In this document: positions 1 to 10,337 of the stretch, piece by piece
Position numbering within the stretch: the stretch's first letter is position 1
How the letters are laid out: each line of letters begins with the position of its first letter
Origin: Flavobacteriales bacterium
Lineage (GTDB): Bacteria; Bacteroidota; Bacteroidia; Flavobacteriales_D; Crocinitomicaceae
Assembly: GCA_947475095.1 (NCBI GenBank)
Contig: CANJLG010000019.1
Location: 1 to 47,892, forward strand
DNA: 47,892 nucleotides
Direction of reading: 5' to 3'
The notes under the pieces: model-generated
The model's database searches: none
What the model saw: only the letters and a program-made list of their open reading frames with translations
What the model was told of the DNA's origin: nothing
Made by a program: the position numbers and the translations under genes

Positions 1-3000
1 ATTACCGTAGTTCAACCTAGTGCCATTCAGATTAATACAACACAAAATAATATCACCTGCAACGGATTAACAAACGGATCAGCTAATTCGACAGTAATCG
101 GAGGAGAGGCCCCATACGCCTATTCTTGGTCTAACGGTGCTTCATCTTCAAATGTGAATGGTTTAGCCGTCGGAAACTATACTTTAACCGTTACAGACGA
201 TAACGGATGTTCGGATTCTGTTTCAGTAAGCATTTCAGCGCCTAGTGCTTTGGTAGCCAATTCTGTGATTTCAAATACTATTTTATGTAATGGTGATACA
301 GCCACTGTGACCATTTCAGCTACAGGTGGTGTGCCAGGCTATATCGGCATTGGCGTATTTAATGTTATTGCAGGCAGTTATAACTATACAATTACAGATG
401 TAAATGGATGTAATGCGTTTACCTCCATAAATGTTTTACAACCGAATGCTCTTAATAGTACCATTTCTAAACTGAATATATCCTGCTTTGGAGCCAATGA
501 TGGTGCAGCTACATTAGTTATATCTGGTGGAACACCTGGATTCACTATCCTTTGGAGCAACGGGGCAACAAGTACGAGTATCAATAATCTTGGTCCAGGT
601 AACTACAGTGCTATCATAACCGATACTAATGGTTGTACATCAACACCAAGCACCACTATTATTGAACCTCCCCTACTCGTTGCAGTATCAAACATTTTAA
701 ATCCTATCCTGTGTCAAGGAAATCAAGCTACGGTATCCATTTCGGCAAATGGTGGAACCCTACCATATACCAACACAGGTATTTTTTCACAAAGTGCTGG
801 GACCCAAATTTATACAGTCACTGATTTTAATGGATGTACGTCAAATGTTACGGAAACAGTAAGCCAACCCATTGGAATTAATTTAGTATTAAATTCATTT
901 CCAGCAACTTGTACTGGTTTAGCAACAGGTTCTGCTAATGTTACAGCCACGGGAGGTACTGCACCATACACATACTTATGGTCGAATGGCGCGATTACAA
1001 CAAATATCACAGGGTTATCTGCCGGAACTTATACGATAACAGTAACAGATTTCAACGGTTGTATTGCGATCGACTCGATTATCGTTTCTCAGCCGCAAGG
1101 ATCTTTGGCGCTTAGTACTACACAAACAAATATTTTATGTTTTGGAAATAATACAGGCCAAATCGATTTAACTGTATCCGGAGGCACGGGAACATATACA
1201 TACTTATGGTCGAATAGTGCAACCATTCAAGATCTATTTAATCTCGTGGTAGGAACTTATTCAGTAAGTGTTACCGATTCGAACGGATGTACAGCAACTA
1301 CAAGTGCTACGATTACTGAACCTGCAGCCGCCTTAGCTCTAAGTACCACCCAAGTGGATGTGCTTTGTAATGGAAACAATACAGGAAGCATTGACTTAAG
1401 CGTAACAGGAGGAACATCGCCATACACATACTTATGGTCAAATAACGCTACGATTCAAGATCCATTGAACCTAGTAGTAGGAACTTATTCAGTAACGGTT
1501 ACCGATGCGAATGGATGTACAGCTAATACAAATGCAACGCTTACTCAACCAGCAGCAGCCTTGGCATTGAGCACCACGCAAGTGGATGTACTTTGCAATG
1601 GAAACAATACGGGAAGCATTGACTTAAGCGTTACAGGAGGTACTGCACCATACTCCTATTTATGGTCAAATAATTCAACTATTCAAGATCCATTAACTCT
1701 CGTAGCGGGAACTTATTCAGTAACCGTGACTGATGCAAGCGGATGTACAGCAACGACAAGTGCTACGATTATTCAACCTGCAGCAGCATTAGCCCTGAGC
1801 ACCACCCAAGTGGATGTACTTTGTAATGGAAACAATACAGGAAGCATTGACTTAAGTGTTACAGGAGGAACGTCCCCATATACTTACTTATGGTCGAACA
1901 ATTCCACTATTCAAGATCCATTAACTCTCCTAGCGGGAACTTATTCAGTAACCGTTACCGATTCGAACGGATGTACAGCTACCACTAGCGCTACGATTAC
2001 TGAACCTTCAGCAGTCTTGGCATTGAGCAACACCCAAGTGGATGTACTTTGCAACGGAAACAATACAGGAAGCATTGACTTAAGTGTAACAGGAGGAACG
2101 TCACTATATACATACTTATGGTCAAATAACGCAACAATTCAAGATCCATTAACTCTCGTAGCGGGAACTTATTCAGTAACCGTAACTGATGCGAATGGAT
2201 GTACAGCAACGACAAGTGCGACGATTACTCAACCAGCAGCAGCCTTGGCTCTAAGTACCACACAAGTGGATGTACTTTGCAATGGAAATAATACAGGATC
2301 AATTAATTTAACAGTCACTGGAGGCACGGCAACTTATACCTATTTATGGTCAAATAATACTACCATTCAAGATCCATTAAATCTAGTAGCAGGAACTTAT
2401 TCAGTAACCGTTACCGATGCGAATGGATGTACCGCAACGACAAGTGCAACGATTACTCAACCAGCAGCGGTCTTGGCCCTGAGCACCGCACAAGTTAATG
2501 TGCTTTGTAATGGAAATAATACAGGAAGCATTGACTTAAGCGTTACAGGAGGTACTGCACCGTACTCCTATTTATGGTCGAATAATTCAACTATCCAAGA
2601 TCCATTGACTCTAATTGCTGGAACTTATTCAGTAACCGTTACTGATGCAAGCGGATGTACAGCAACGACTAGTGCCACAATCATTGAACCAACAGCTCTC
2701 ATTCTTGTGACCACATCAACTCCTGTTACTTGCAGTGGTGCTGGTAATGGAACTGGTAATGTACTTGCTTCAGGAGGGACCCCAGCTTACAACTATTTGT
2801 GGTCAAACGGTGCAACCACTATAAATGCTACCGCACTAAACCCAGGAACGTATACCATTTTAGTAACTGATGGCAACGGATGCCAAAATTCGGCTTCAGT
2901 TATCATTACAGAACCGAGTCCCTTGATAGTTAGTGCTGTCGTAAGTTCTCCAATCCTATGTAACGGAGGCAATGCAACTCTGACAATAACTGCTACTGGA

Positions 3001-6000
3001 GGAACAGCACCATATACAGGAATTGGAACATTTACAGTGACTTCGGGATCTTATACTTACAACGTAACAGATTTTAACGGTTGTATTTCTAACGCCAACA
3101 TCAACGTAACTCAACCAGGCGTATTGGTAACCAATATTACACAAACGAGCCCAATCCTATGTTTTGGTGGCCTTGGACAAGTATCGGTTTCTGGATCAGG
3201 TGGTACAGCTCCTTATTTTTCAACTGGAAGTTTTAACGTATCAGCGGGAACAACTACTTTTTCAATCACAGATGTCAATGGATGTCCTAGTTCAAACAGT
3301 ATTTTAGTGATCCAACCAACCCAATTAGCGGTGAATGTCACTGGTGTGAATCCCTTGTGTAATGCAGGAAATACAGGTTCTGCTATAGCTACGGTTAGTG
3401 GTGGAACAGCTCCTTACAGCTACAGTTGGAGTAATGGAGGAAATACTTCCAACAACTTAAATCTCATTGCAGGAAACTATTCGGTTACCGTTACAGATCT
3501 TAATGGATGTTCCGTTATTGGCAGTATAACTTTAACTCAACCGAATACCTTAGGTTCCAGCAGCGTAGTGAGTTCGCCAATAGTATGCAATGGTGGTACC
3601 GGTCAGGTAACAGTTTCAGGTGTTGGAGGCACCGCTCCATATTCTGGTACCGGAACATTTACGGTTCTTGCAGGCACAAGTAATTTCACAGTAACCGATG
3701 CCAATGGATGTGTTAGTACTACCAATATAAATGTGCCAGAACCATCACTTTTAGTTGCTAGCTCGTCTGTTTCTAGCCCAATTAATTGTTTTAATGGGAC
3801 AGGAACAATTCTTGTTTCAGCTACAGGTGGAACTCCTAGCTATAGCAATACAGGTAGTTTTGTTGTAAATGCAGGCAGCTATAATTACATAGTTACGGAT
3901 GCCAATGGATGTACGGCAAATACCACTGCTATTATCACCCAACCTTCCCAACTAACACCAACAGCAACAATTATTAATCCCATTCCTTGTAATGGAGGTA
4001 CTGCGACCATTTCAATCAGTGCGACAGGAGGAACACCGACATATACAGGAACAGGGAATTTTACAGCCAATGCAGGTATTCAAAACTATACAGTTTTAGA
4101 TTTAAACAATTGTTCAGCCACCGTAAGTATCAATGTTGTACAACCAAGCCTTTTAACGTCGAGTGTGAGTGTTCAAAATGTCTCTTGCAATGGATTGAAT
4201 AATGGTTCAGCAACGGTTTCAGCTCTCGGAGGAACACCTAATTATACCTATTTATGGAGTAATGGTAATACAATTGCATCTGTTTCAAACTTAGCGCCAG
4301 GAACTTACACCGTATTAGTTACTGATGCGAATGGATGTGTGTCCAACAACAGTGCAACCATAACCCAACCCACAGGCTTGAGCAGCTCTGCGACTCAAAC
4401 CTCAAATATTGCATGTTTCGGTGGAACGGGCAATGTGTTCGTGAGTGCAACAGGCGGTACGACACCGTTTACAGGAGTGGGTAATTTTGCAGTTCCAGCA
4501 GGCAATCAATCATTTACGATTACTGATGCTAATGGGTGTGTGTCAACATCAACTTTAACTTTGATACAACCCACTCAACTGTTTGCTAATGCTACCCAAA
4601 CATCGCCAATACTTTGCTTTGGAGGCCAAGCATCAGTGGCTGTGACTGGAATAGGAGGAACAGGAGCATATACAGGAACTGGATCATTTAATGTTTTCGC
4701 TGGGAACAATACATTTACCATTCAAGATGCAAACAATTGTCCAGCATCAACATCAATTAATATTACCCAACCGACAGCAGTAAGCGCCACTTTTACCAAT
4801 TCAAATGTGACTTGTTTTGGATTCACAAATGGTAGTTCTACGGTCGTTTTAACGGGAGGCACACCAGGATACAACTTACTTTGGAACACAGGATCAACCA
4901 CCAACAATATCAGTTCACAGGCCGCCGGCACATACACTCTAACTGTAACCGATGCCAATAACTGTCCATTTATTTTTAACACAACGATTACCCAACCATC
5001 TGCAGTTGTGGCAACGGCGAATATTATATTACCAATCGCTTGTTTTGGGGGCCAAGCAACAGTTTTGGTTAATGGTGCCGGTGGAACACCAGGTTATTCT
5101 GGAAATGGAACTTTTTTAGAATTTGCAGGTACTTACACTTATACCTTAACGGATATCAACGGTTGCTCTGGCTCTACCACCTTAACCGTTACCCAACCCA
5201 ATGCATTTTTAGCCTCAGCAGTTATAACAACACCTATTGCATGTAATGGCGGGCAAGCTACTGTGGTGGTCTCTGCCATAGGAGGTGTTGCACCTTACAC
5301 AGGAACTGGTACATTTACAGTTTCACCTGGAACCTATACCTACACTTTAATTGATGCAAATGGCTGTGTAGCAATTACAACAATAACTGTAACTCAACCA
5401 GCTATATTAGTAGCTTCGGCCAACATAAGCCAAACCATTCTTTGTAATGGAAACAACGCCACAGTTATCGTGACCGCAAGCGGTGGAACCATTCCGTATT
5501 CAGGAACAGGAACATTTACTGTTCCAGCAGGAAACTACACCTATTTAGTTAGCGATGCAAACGGCTGTAACAGCAGCGTTAGCATCAGTGTTACACAACC
5601 TACACTTTTAATAAGTTCCGTTATTCCTATTAACGTTTCTTGTAATGGAGCAAACGACGGTTCAGCAACTGTATTCTTTTCTGGTGGAACTCCAAGTTAC
5701 AGTGTGCTTTGGAGTACCGGTGCCACTTCAAATACTATTAATAATTTAGCTCCGGGCAACTATACAGTGGCTATTACAGACAACAATGGATGCGTTAGTT
5801 CTAATGCATTTACCATTACTCAACCCAATGTTTTATTAGCCAATGCGACCCTCTCTGTCCCTATTTTATGTTTTAATGGTCAAGCCACAGTGAATGTTTC
5901 TGCTACTGGTGGAACACTTCCATACACAGGGGTTGGTAACTACTTTCCGGTAGTTGGAACCTACAGTTATATCGTAACAGATGCTAATGGGTGCTCAGAT

Positions 6001-8955
6001 ACAGCAACTATCACCATTTCACAACCAAGCCAGTTAGTGGCCTCAGTTTCATTGGTAACTCCCATTACTTGTTTTGGTGGCCAAGCCACAGTCAACATCG
6101 TGGCATCAGGAGGCGTTGGACCCTACACTGGAACTGGAAATATAAATGTCAGTGCGGGAAGCCAGACTTTTGTCGTTATCGATGCGAACGGTTGTTCAGT
6201 TAACCTTAATATATTTATAACCCAGCCACCTATACTATCTGCTCCTATAACGTCGCAAAATATAAGCTGCAATGGATTGAATAACGGAACAGCCACAGTA
6301 AATGCGCAAGGTGGAACCCCAGGTTACCAATACTTATGGTCAAATGGTGCAACGACTAACAGCATAACGGGCCTTTCACCAGGAATTTACTCGGTAAACG
6401 TAACCGATACCAACGGATGTTTGATTACGAATCAGGTCAATATTACCCAACCAACACTTTTAACCTCTAGTTCGGTGATCAGTTCCCCAGTTTTTTGTTT
6501 TGGTGGAACGGCAACAGTAGTAATTAGTGCGGCCGGCGGTACGACGCCTTATTCTGGGACAGGTAGTTTCAATGTAACAGCAGGCGTTCAGAACTTCAAT
6601 GTTACCGATGCAAACGGTTGTATTTCAACGGTTAGCATTACCATCACCCAACCAAACCTTTTGGTAGCTTCAGTTGTCCAAACAAGCAATATATTATGTA
6701 ATAATGGAAGCGGAATCGTTAACGTTTCTGCCATTGGCGGAACACCAGCATATACAGGAACTGGAAACTTTACAATAGCAGCTGGTTGGCAAAATTATAC
6801 CGTCATTGATTCATATGGTTGCACCGATACGACCTCTATTTACATCACCCAACCAAGTCCAGTGGTGGCGAATGTCATTATTACTTCACCTATTCTTTGC
6901 AATGGAGGAAATGCAAATTTAACAGTTACAGGTTCAGGTGGTACACCTGGTTATTCTGGACAAGGATCCTTTACAGTTGTAGCTGGAACCTACAATTATA
7001 CCGTAACGGATGCCAATGGGTGTACTGGAACGACAACCGTTGTAGTCACTCAACCAGCAGTTTTCCAAGCCATCGCAAACATCACTTCACCAGTTGTTTG
7101 CAACGGCGGCACTGGATTAATCAATATATCTACCACGGGAGGTACAGCGCCGTTTGTTGGAACAGGAAACTTTATAGTATTGGCAGGAACCTATACATAT
7201 AATGTAACAGATGCAAGTGGATGTACGGCGAGTGTGACCATCACACTAACACAACCGCCAGTTCTTTCAATTACGCTGTCACAAATCAATGTGAATTGCA
7301 ATGGATTTGCAACTGGTACTATTACCGCAAACCCTACTGGTGGTCAAGGCCCATACACATACTCATGGAGTAACGGGCAAACGACGCAAACCATATCTAA
7401 TTTATTGGCAGGAACCTATTCTGTTATCATTACAGACCAGTTGGGATGCATCAAAACGGCTTCTACAGTAATCACACAACCGAGTGCTGCAATCACTTTA
7501 CAAGAAACTCATGTGAATGTACTTTGCTTCGGAAACAATACTGGATCGATTAATTTAACGCCAGCAGGTGGAGTATTACCTTATACTTATTTGTGGTCTA
7601 ATTCCGCGACCACTCAAGACATCAACACCTTAATTGCTGGAAATTACTCAGTATCTGTAACAGATGGCAATGGCTGTCAGGCGGTTTTAAGTGTAACTAT
7701 AACACAACCGAACCAACCGCTCACGGTGGGTTATATTGTAACCAATGTTTCTTGCTTTGGACTTATCAATGGTTCAATTGATGTCACACCAGTTGGAGGT
7801 ACAGCACCTTATACCTATTTTTGGAGTACGACACAAGTATCGCAAGATATTTCGAATTTGGCGCCAGGACAGTACATCGTGTCCATCACCGATGCCAACA
7901 ATTGTGTTTCCTCAACCGCTATTACAGTAACTCAGCCACTGGCTCCACTCTCAGTGTCAATTTCACAAGCACCAATTACCTGCTACGGCTATAATGATGG
8001 ACAATTGACTGCCAACGGAGCAGGTGGAACGATTCCATACAGCTATGTTTGGCAACCGGGAGCTGCAGTGGGCAGTATCAACAGCTTACTAGGACCGGGA
8101 ACATATACAGTACAAGTAACGGATGCCAACGGCTGTGTATCCAATGCTAGTGCTACCCTAAACAGTCCGCCAGCATTAATTGCTTCATTTACAGTGAGTG
8201 ACAATGTCGTTTGTTTACCTGCGAGTGTTACTTTTACTAATGCTAGTATTGGAACCTTTACAAGCGTTTTATGGAATTTATCAACCGGAGTTAGCAATAA
8301 TTCCAACCAATTCAACGTAGCATTAAATACGCTAGGATGTATTAATGCAACGATGACCATCACTGATGTCAATGGGTGTACAGCAGACACGACCATTAGT
8401 AATGTGGTCTGCGTTGTTCCTGGTCCTACCGCATCCTTTACGTCCAACACCCCTGAGATTAATTTTGAGACAGGAGAAATAACATTTACAAATACCTCTA
8501 TCAATGAAGACCAAGTTTTATGGGAATTTGGAGATAATACGCAATCAACCTTAGACGATCCTACCCATTTCTATCCAGCACAAACTTTTGCAAGTTACGA
8601 TGTAACATTAATTGCTATCGATGTGAATGGATGTATTGATTCCATTACTCAGACATTCGAATTAAATGATAATTTAAAATTGAATGTACCGAATTCCTTT
8701 ACGCCTAACGGAGATGGATTAAATGATGTTTTCCTTCCAATATTCAATGCGGAAAGTGGTGTTAAAGAATATAAATTCGAAGTATATAATCGTTGGGGAC
8801 AATTAATTTATGAAACCGGAGACCTCACTGCAGGATGGGATGGAAAATATAAATCTAAAATTTGTCAACAGGGCAGTTACAATTGGATTATTTATTACCA
8901 AGACTTCAGTAAGAATCCTTATAATGTCAACGGACACGTGACATTAATCAAGTAA
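1..8955 (+). CDS. Giant SprB-like repeat adhesin, type IX secreted (5' end outside window)
   Basis: The frame is open from base 1, so the N-terminus is missing; 2984 residues are visible. I count 38 units ending in a variant of V-T-D-x-N-G-C followed by a ...QP linker, the pattern of SprB repeats. Each unit has two cysteines, one in a C-N-G-type motif and one in the closing N-G-C, which probably form a disulphide. After the repeats come a degenerate unit (about 8170-8400), a PKD-like domain (about 8434-8640, with W-E-F-G-D) and a C-terminal domain starting at N-S-F-T-P-N-G-D-G-L-N-D (about 8694) that contains Y-N-R-W-G. That last domain is the gliding motility-associated, type B type IX sorting domain. 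In gliding flavobacteria such proteins are exported across the outer membrane and act as mobile surface adhesins. The role here is inferred, as no gliding genes are visible. An upstream methionine at 154 is only an internal codon. The 3' end overlaps the next, convergent gene by 12 nt. Confidence 0.93.
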   Translation: MTVVQPSAIQINTTQNNITCNGLTNGSANSTVIGGEAPYAYSWSNGASSSNVNGLAVGNYTLTVTDDNGCSDSVSVSISAPSALVANSVISNTILCNGDTATVTISATGGVPGYIGIGVFNVIAGSYNYTITDVNGCNAFTSINVLQPNALNSTISKLNISCFGANDGAATLVISGGTPGFTILWSNGATSTSINNLGPGNYSAIITDTNGCTSTPSTTIIEPPLLVAVSNILNPILCQGNQATVSISANGGTLPYTNTGIFSQSAGTQIYTVTDFNGCTSNVTETVSQPIGINLVLNSFPATCTGLATGSANVTATGGTAPYTYLWSNGAITTNITGLSAGTYTITVTDFNGCIAIDSIIVSQPQGSLALSTTQTNILCFGNNTGQIDLTVSGGTGTYTYLWSNSATIQDLFNLVVGTYSVSVTDSNGCTATTSATITEPAAALALSTTQVDVLCNGNNTGSIDLSVTGGTSPYTYLWSNNATIQDPLNLVVGTYSVTVTDANGCTANTNATLTQPAAALALSTTQVDVLCNGNNTGSIDLSVTGGTAPYSYLWSNNSTIQDPLTLVAGTYSVTVTDASGCTATTSATIIQPAAALALSTTQVDVLCNGNNTGSIDLSVTGGTSPYTYLWSNNSTIQDPLTLLAGTYSVTVTDSNGCTATTSATITEPSAVLALSNTQVDVLCNGNNTGSIDLSVTGGTSLYTYLWSNNATIQDPLTLVAGTYSVTVTDANGCTATTSATITQPAAALALSTTQVDVLCNGNNTGSINLTVTGGTATYTYLWSNNTTIQDPLNLVAGTYSVTVTDANGCTATTSATITQPAAVLALSTAQVNVLCNGNNTGSIDLSVTGGTAPYSYLWSNNSTIQDPLTLIAGTYSVTVTDASGCTATTSATIIEPTALILVTTSTPVTCSGAGNGTGNVLASGGTPAYNYLWSNGATTINATALNPGTYTILVTDGNGCQNSASVIITEPSPLIVSAVVSSPILCNGGNATLTITATGGTAPYTGIGTFTVTSGSYTYNVTDFNGCISNANINVTQPGVLVTNITQTSPILCFGGLGQVSVSGSGGTAPYFSTGSFNVSAGTTTFSITDVNGCPSSNSILVIQPTQLAVNVTGVNPLCNAGNTGSAIATVSGGTAPYSYSWSNGGNTSNNLNLIAGNYSVTVTDLNGCSVIGSITLTQPNTLGSSSVVSSPIVCNGGTGQVTVSGVGGTAPYSGTGTFTVLAGTSNFTVTDANGCVSTTNINVPEPSLLVASSSVSSPINCFNGTGTILVSATGGTPSYSNTGSFVVNAGSYNYIVTDANGCTANTTAIITQPSQLTPTATIINPIPCNGGTATISISATGGTPTYTGTGNFTANAGIQNYTVLDLNNCSATVSINVVQPSLLTSSVSVQNVSCNGLNNGSATVSALGGTPNYTYLWSNGNTIASVSNLAPGTYTVLVTDANGCVSNNSATITQPTGLSSSATQTSNIACFGGTGNVFVSATGGTTPFTGVGNFAVPAGNQSFTITDANGCVSTSTLTLIQPTQLFANATQTSPILCFGGQASVAVTGIGGTGAYTGTGSFNVFAGNNTFTIQDANNCPASTSINITQPTAVSATFTNSNVTCFGFTNGSSTVVLTGGTPGYNLLWNTGSTTNNISSQAAGTYTLTVTDANNCPFIFNTTITQPSAVVATANIILPIACFGGQATVLVNGAGGTPGYSGNGTFLEFAGTYTYTLTDINGCSGSTTLTVTQPNAFLASAVITTPIACNGGQATVVVSAIGGVAPYTGTGTFTVSPGTYTYTLIDANGCVAITTITVTQPAILVASANISQTILCNGNNATVIVTASGGTIPYSGTGTFTVPAGNYTYLVSDANGCNSSVSISVTQPTLLISSVIPINVSCNGANDGSATVFFSGGTPSYSVLWSTGATSNTINNLAPGNYTVAITDNNGCVSSNAFTITQPNVLLANATLSVPILCFNGQATVNVSATGGTLPYTGVGNYFPVVGTYSYIVTDANGCSDTATITISQPSQLVASVSLVTPITCFGGQATVNIVASGGVGPYTGTGNINVSAGSQTFVVIDANGCSVNLNIFITQPPILSAPITSQNISCNGLNNGTATVNAQGGTPGYQYLWSNGATTNSITGLSPGIYSVNVTDTNGCLITNQVNITQPTLLTSSSVISSPVFCFGGTATVVISAAGGTTPYSGTGSFNVTAGVQNFNVTDANGCISTVSITITQPNLLVASVVQTSNILCNNGSGIVNVSAIGGTPAYTGTGNFTIAAGWQNYTVIDSYGCTDTTSIYITQPSPVVANVIITSPILCNGGNANLTVTGSGGTPGYSGQGSFTVVAGTYNYTVTDANGCTGTTTVVVTQPAVFQAIANITSPVVCNGGTGLINISTTGGTAPFVGTGNFIVLAGTYTYNVTDASGCTASVTITLTQPPVLSITLSQINVNCNGFATGTITANPTGGQGPYTYSWSNGQTTQTISNLLAGTYSVIITDQLGCIKTASTVITQPSAAITLQETHVNVLCFGNNTGSINLTPAGGVLPYTYLWSNSATTQDINTLIAGNYSVSVTDGNGCQAVLSVTITQPNQPLTVGYIVTNVSCFGLINGSIDVTPVGGTAPYTYFWSTTQVSQDISNLAPGQYIVSITDANNCVSSTAITVTQPLAPLSVSISQAPITCYGYNDGQLTANGAGGTIPYSYVWQPGAAVGSINSLLGPGTYTVQVTDANGCVSNASATLNSPPALIASFTVSDNVVCLPASVTFTNASIGTFTSVLWNLSTGVSNNSNQFNVALNTLGCINATMTITDVNGCTADTTISNVVCVVPGPTASFTSNTPEINFETGEITFTNTSINEDQVLWEFGDNTQSTLDDPTHFYPAQTFASYDVTLIAIDVNGCIDSITQTFELNDNLKLNVPNSFTPNGDGLNDVFLPIFNAESGVKEYKFEVYNRWGQLIYETGDLTAGWDGKYKSKICQQGSYNWIIYYQDFSKNPYNVNGHVTLIK
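1105..2697 (+). repeat. Seven near-identical tandem 228-bp units inside the adhesin gene
   Basis: The codon for the first conserved cysteine falls at 1138, 1366, 1594, 1822, 2050, 2278 and 2506, exactly 228 bp (76 codons) apart; the last unit is 225 bp. Units 2 to 7 share long identical DNA stretches, for example around the C-N-G-N-N-T-G-S-I codons and the I-Q-D-P-L codons. The rest of the array has diverged. This points to recent tandem expansion, and copy number may vary between strains. Confidence 0.93.
2698..7059 (+). repeat. Threefold super-repeat of seven SprB-like units (pattern W-G-G-W-G-G-G)
   Basis: Units fall into two classes. W units contain L-W-S-N-G or a close variant and run about 72-76 residues. 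G units have G-T-G-x-F in place of the tryptophan segment and run about 66-67 residues. From about 2698, 4150 and 5605 the class order W-G-G-W-G-G-G repeats three times, each block close to 1454 bp. Unit boundaries are approximate. The order was read directly from the translation. Confidence 0.8.
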
Positions 8956-10284
8956 TTTTTCTTTATACAAGTATTTTTTTTGAGGAGATTCAAAAGGTCG
9001 ATAGATATAGGTAGCTATTCCAAAATCAATTTTTACTTCTTCCACGTATTTGAAATGCAAACGATGTTTTTTTGTTATCAATCCAGTACTAGTAGAAATT
9101 AGCCCTAAGAATACATTGCCATCCTTTTCAAACAAGCTGTAGATTTTCCCAGTTGATTTATCTTGAATGATTTGGCGTTTCCAACCCGTTTTATTTTTAA
9201 AATAATGAAAGTAAATTGGAACAAGATTTAAAGAATCTCCCAGTTTATTAAATACATATAATTGGTCTTTGGAAAAATCAAATATAAATACAGAGTCATT
9301 TCGTTGAAAGAGCGGTGCATAAACTTCCTCATAATAAATTGATTGCGTAAAATAATTTGCGCCTACCCAAATCTCAGCATCAATACCCGTTTGCAGCTCT
9401 TTATTTTTGGCCCAAAGTTTCGTTCGCACATCTACCCATTTATATTCAGAACGATATAATTCCATTATTAAATCATCTTCGATATGCAAGATCTTTCTGT
9501 AAGTAGAATCGGACAAATCGTACGTAAAATAATCAAACGCTGGATAATCCTTATTAAAATTAGAAAAGTATAATTTAGTTGTATTACTATCGACTATTGG
9601 CGCTATATATTTAAAAAAATACTCTTTAGGAATTAGTCCAATTGAAAGCTCATTATTAGTAAATACAACCCCATAAACATTACTTTCGCAAATAATATGC
9701 GTGTTATTCCGATAATCTTTCGTTAGATACAATGCCTTTTCCGGCAGTTGGAATGACGATAATACATTTATGCCATCAAAAAGCAATAATTCACTTTGCT
9801 TTGCCAATGTTCTCTCATACGTCAATAATAGATACCTTCCATTATCTAGCAGTTCATAATCAGCGACACTTATTTTAGTAGATTGAAAAACAGTATCTGG
9901 TACTCCAGGCGCTTTCACGGTGATTTGATTTATAGCTTGTACTTTGAGCGCAACCAACGAAACAGATAATCGAATCGTATCTAATTTTGATTGTATTGAA
10001 TAGGTTTTGGTGAAATCTTCGAATACGCTATGTGTCGTATTTATGCTAAAAGCAATGGCATTATTTAGTGCTGTATTTGTAAAAAAAATACTCCCTTGTT
10101 CGTTAGATTTCCGATATATTGTGGTGTCAAGCGCTCCTTTATTCTTTAGCTTAATAGTAGCAGAAACATTATGAATTATGCTATTATCTATTTTTTCGCG
10201 AAAAGTGATTTGAATAACCTGTTGGGCAGTAAATGACTGAGCATTAAAGATAAAAAAATAAAGGAGTGGCTTAAAAAACTTCAT
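8944..10284 (-). CDS. Exported protein of unknown function, possible beta-propeller
   Basis: This 446-residue protein starts with a clear signal peptide (M-K-F-F-K-P-L-L-Y-F-F-I-F, cleavage probably near residue 20). Residues of roughly 25-115 look like an all-beta module similar in style to the regulatory-like domains of Bacteroidota surface proteins. The rest is made of short alternating strands with repeated S/D-rich turns, which would suit a propeller. I see no catalytic motif and no type IX sorting domain, so it may stay in the periplasm or the outer membrane. It converges on the adhesin gene and its stop codon lies inside the last 12 nt of that gene. Whether it helps the adhesin is unknown; only the position suggests it. 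I do not recognise a named family. Confidence 0.75.
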   Translation of the reverse strand: MKFFKPLLYFFIFNAQSFTAQQVIQITFREKIDNSIIHNVSATIKLKNKGALDTTIYRKSNEQGSIFFTNTALNNAIAFSINTTHSVFEDFTKTYSIQSKLDTIRLSVSLVALKVQAINQITVKAPGVPDTVFQSTKISVADYELLDNGRYLLLTYERTLAKQSELLLFDGINVLSSFQLPEKALYLTKDYRNNTHIICESNVYGVVFTNNELSIGLIPKEYFFKYIAPIVDSNTTKLYFSNFNKDYPAFDYFTYDLSDSTYRKILHIEDDLIMELYRSEYKWVDVRTKLWAKNKELQTGIDAEIWVGANYFTQSIYYEEVYAPLFQRNDSVFIFDFSKDQLYVFNKLGDSLNLVPIYFHYFKNKTGWKRQIIQDKSTGKIYSLFEKDGNVFLGLISTSTGLITKKHRLHFKYVEEVKIDFGIATYIYRPFESPQKKYLYKEKLLD

Positions 10285-10337
10285 TGGTCGCTATAACTTC
10301 ATAGATGCCAAAGCTTGATTATTCCATAAATGGTGAA

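Noticed and set aside
1..8400. CRISPR-like or satellite repeat
   Set aside because: The repeats are in frame, of protein-unit length and without spacers. They encode SprB-like units.
384..8514. Many antisense and alternate-frame open frames inside the adhesin gene
   Set aside because: They repeat with the unit period and follow from the codon use of the repeats. None has a start region, a fold-like composition or a promoter of its own.
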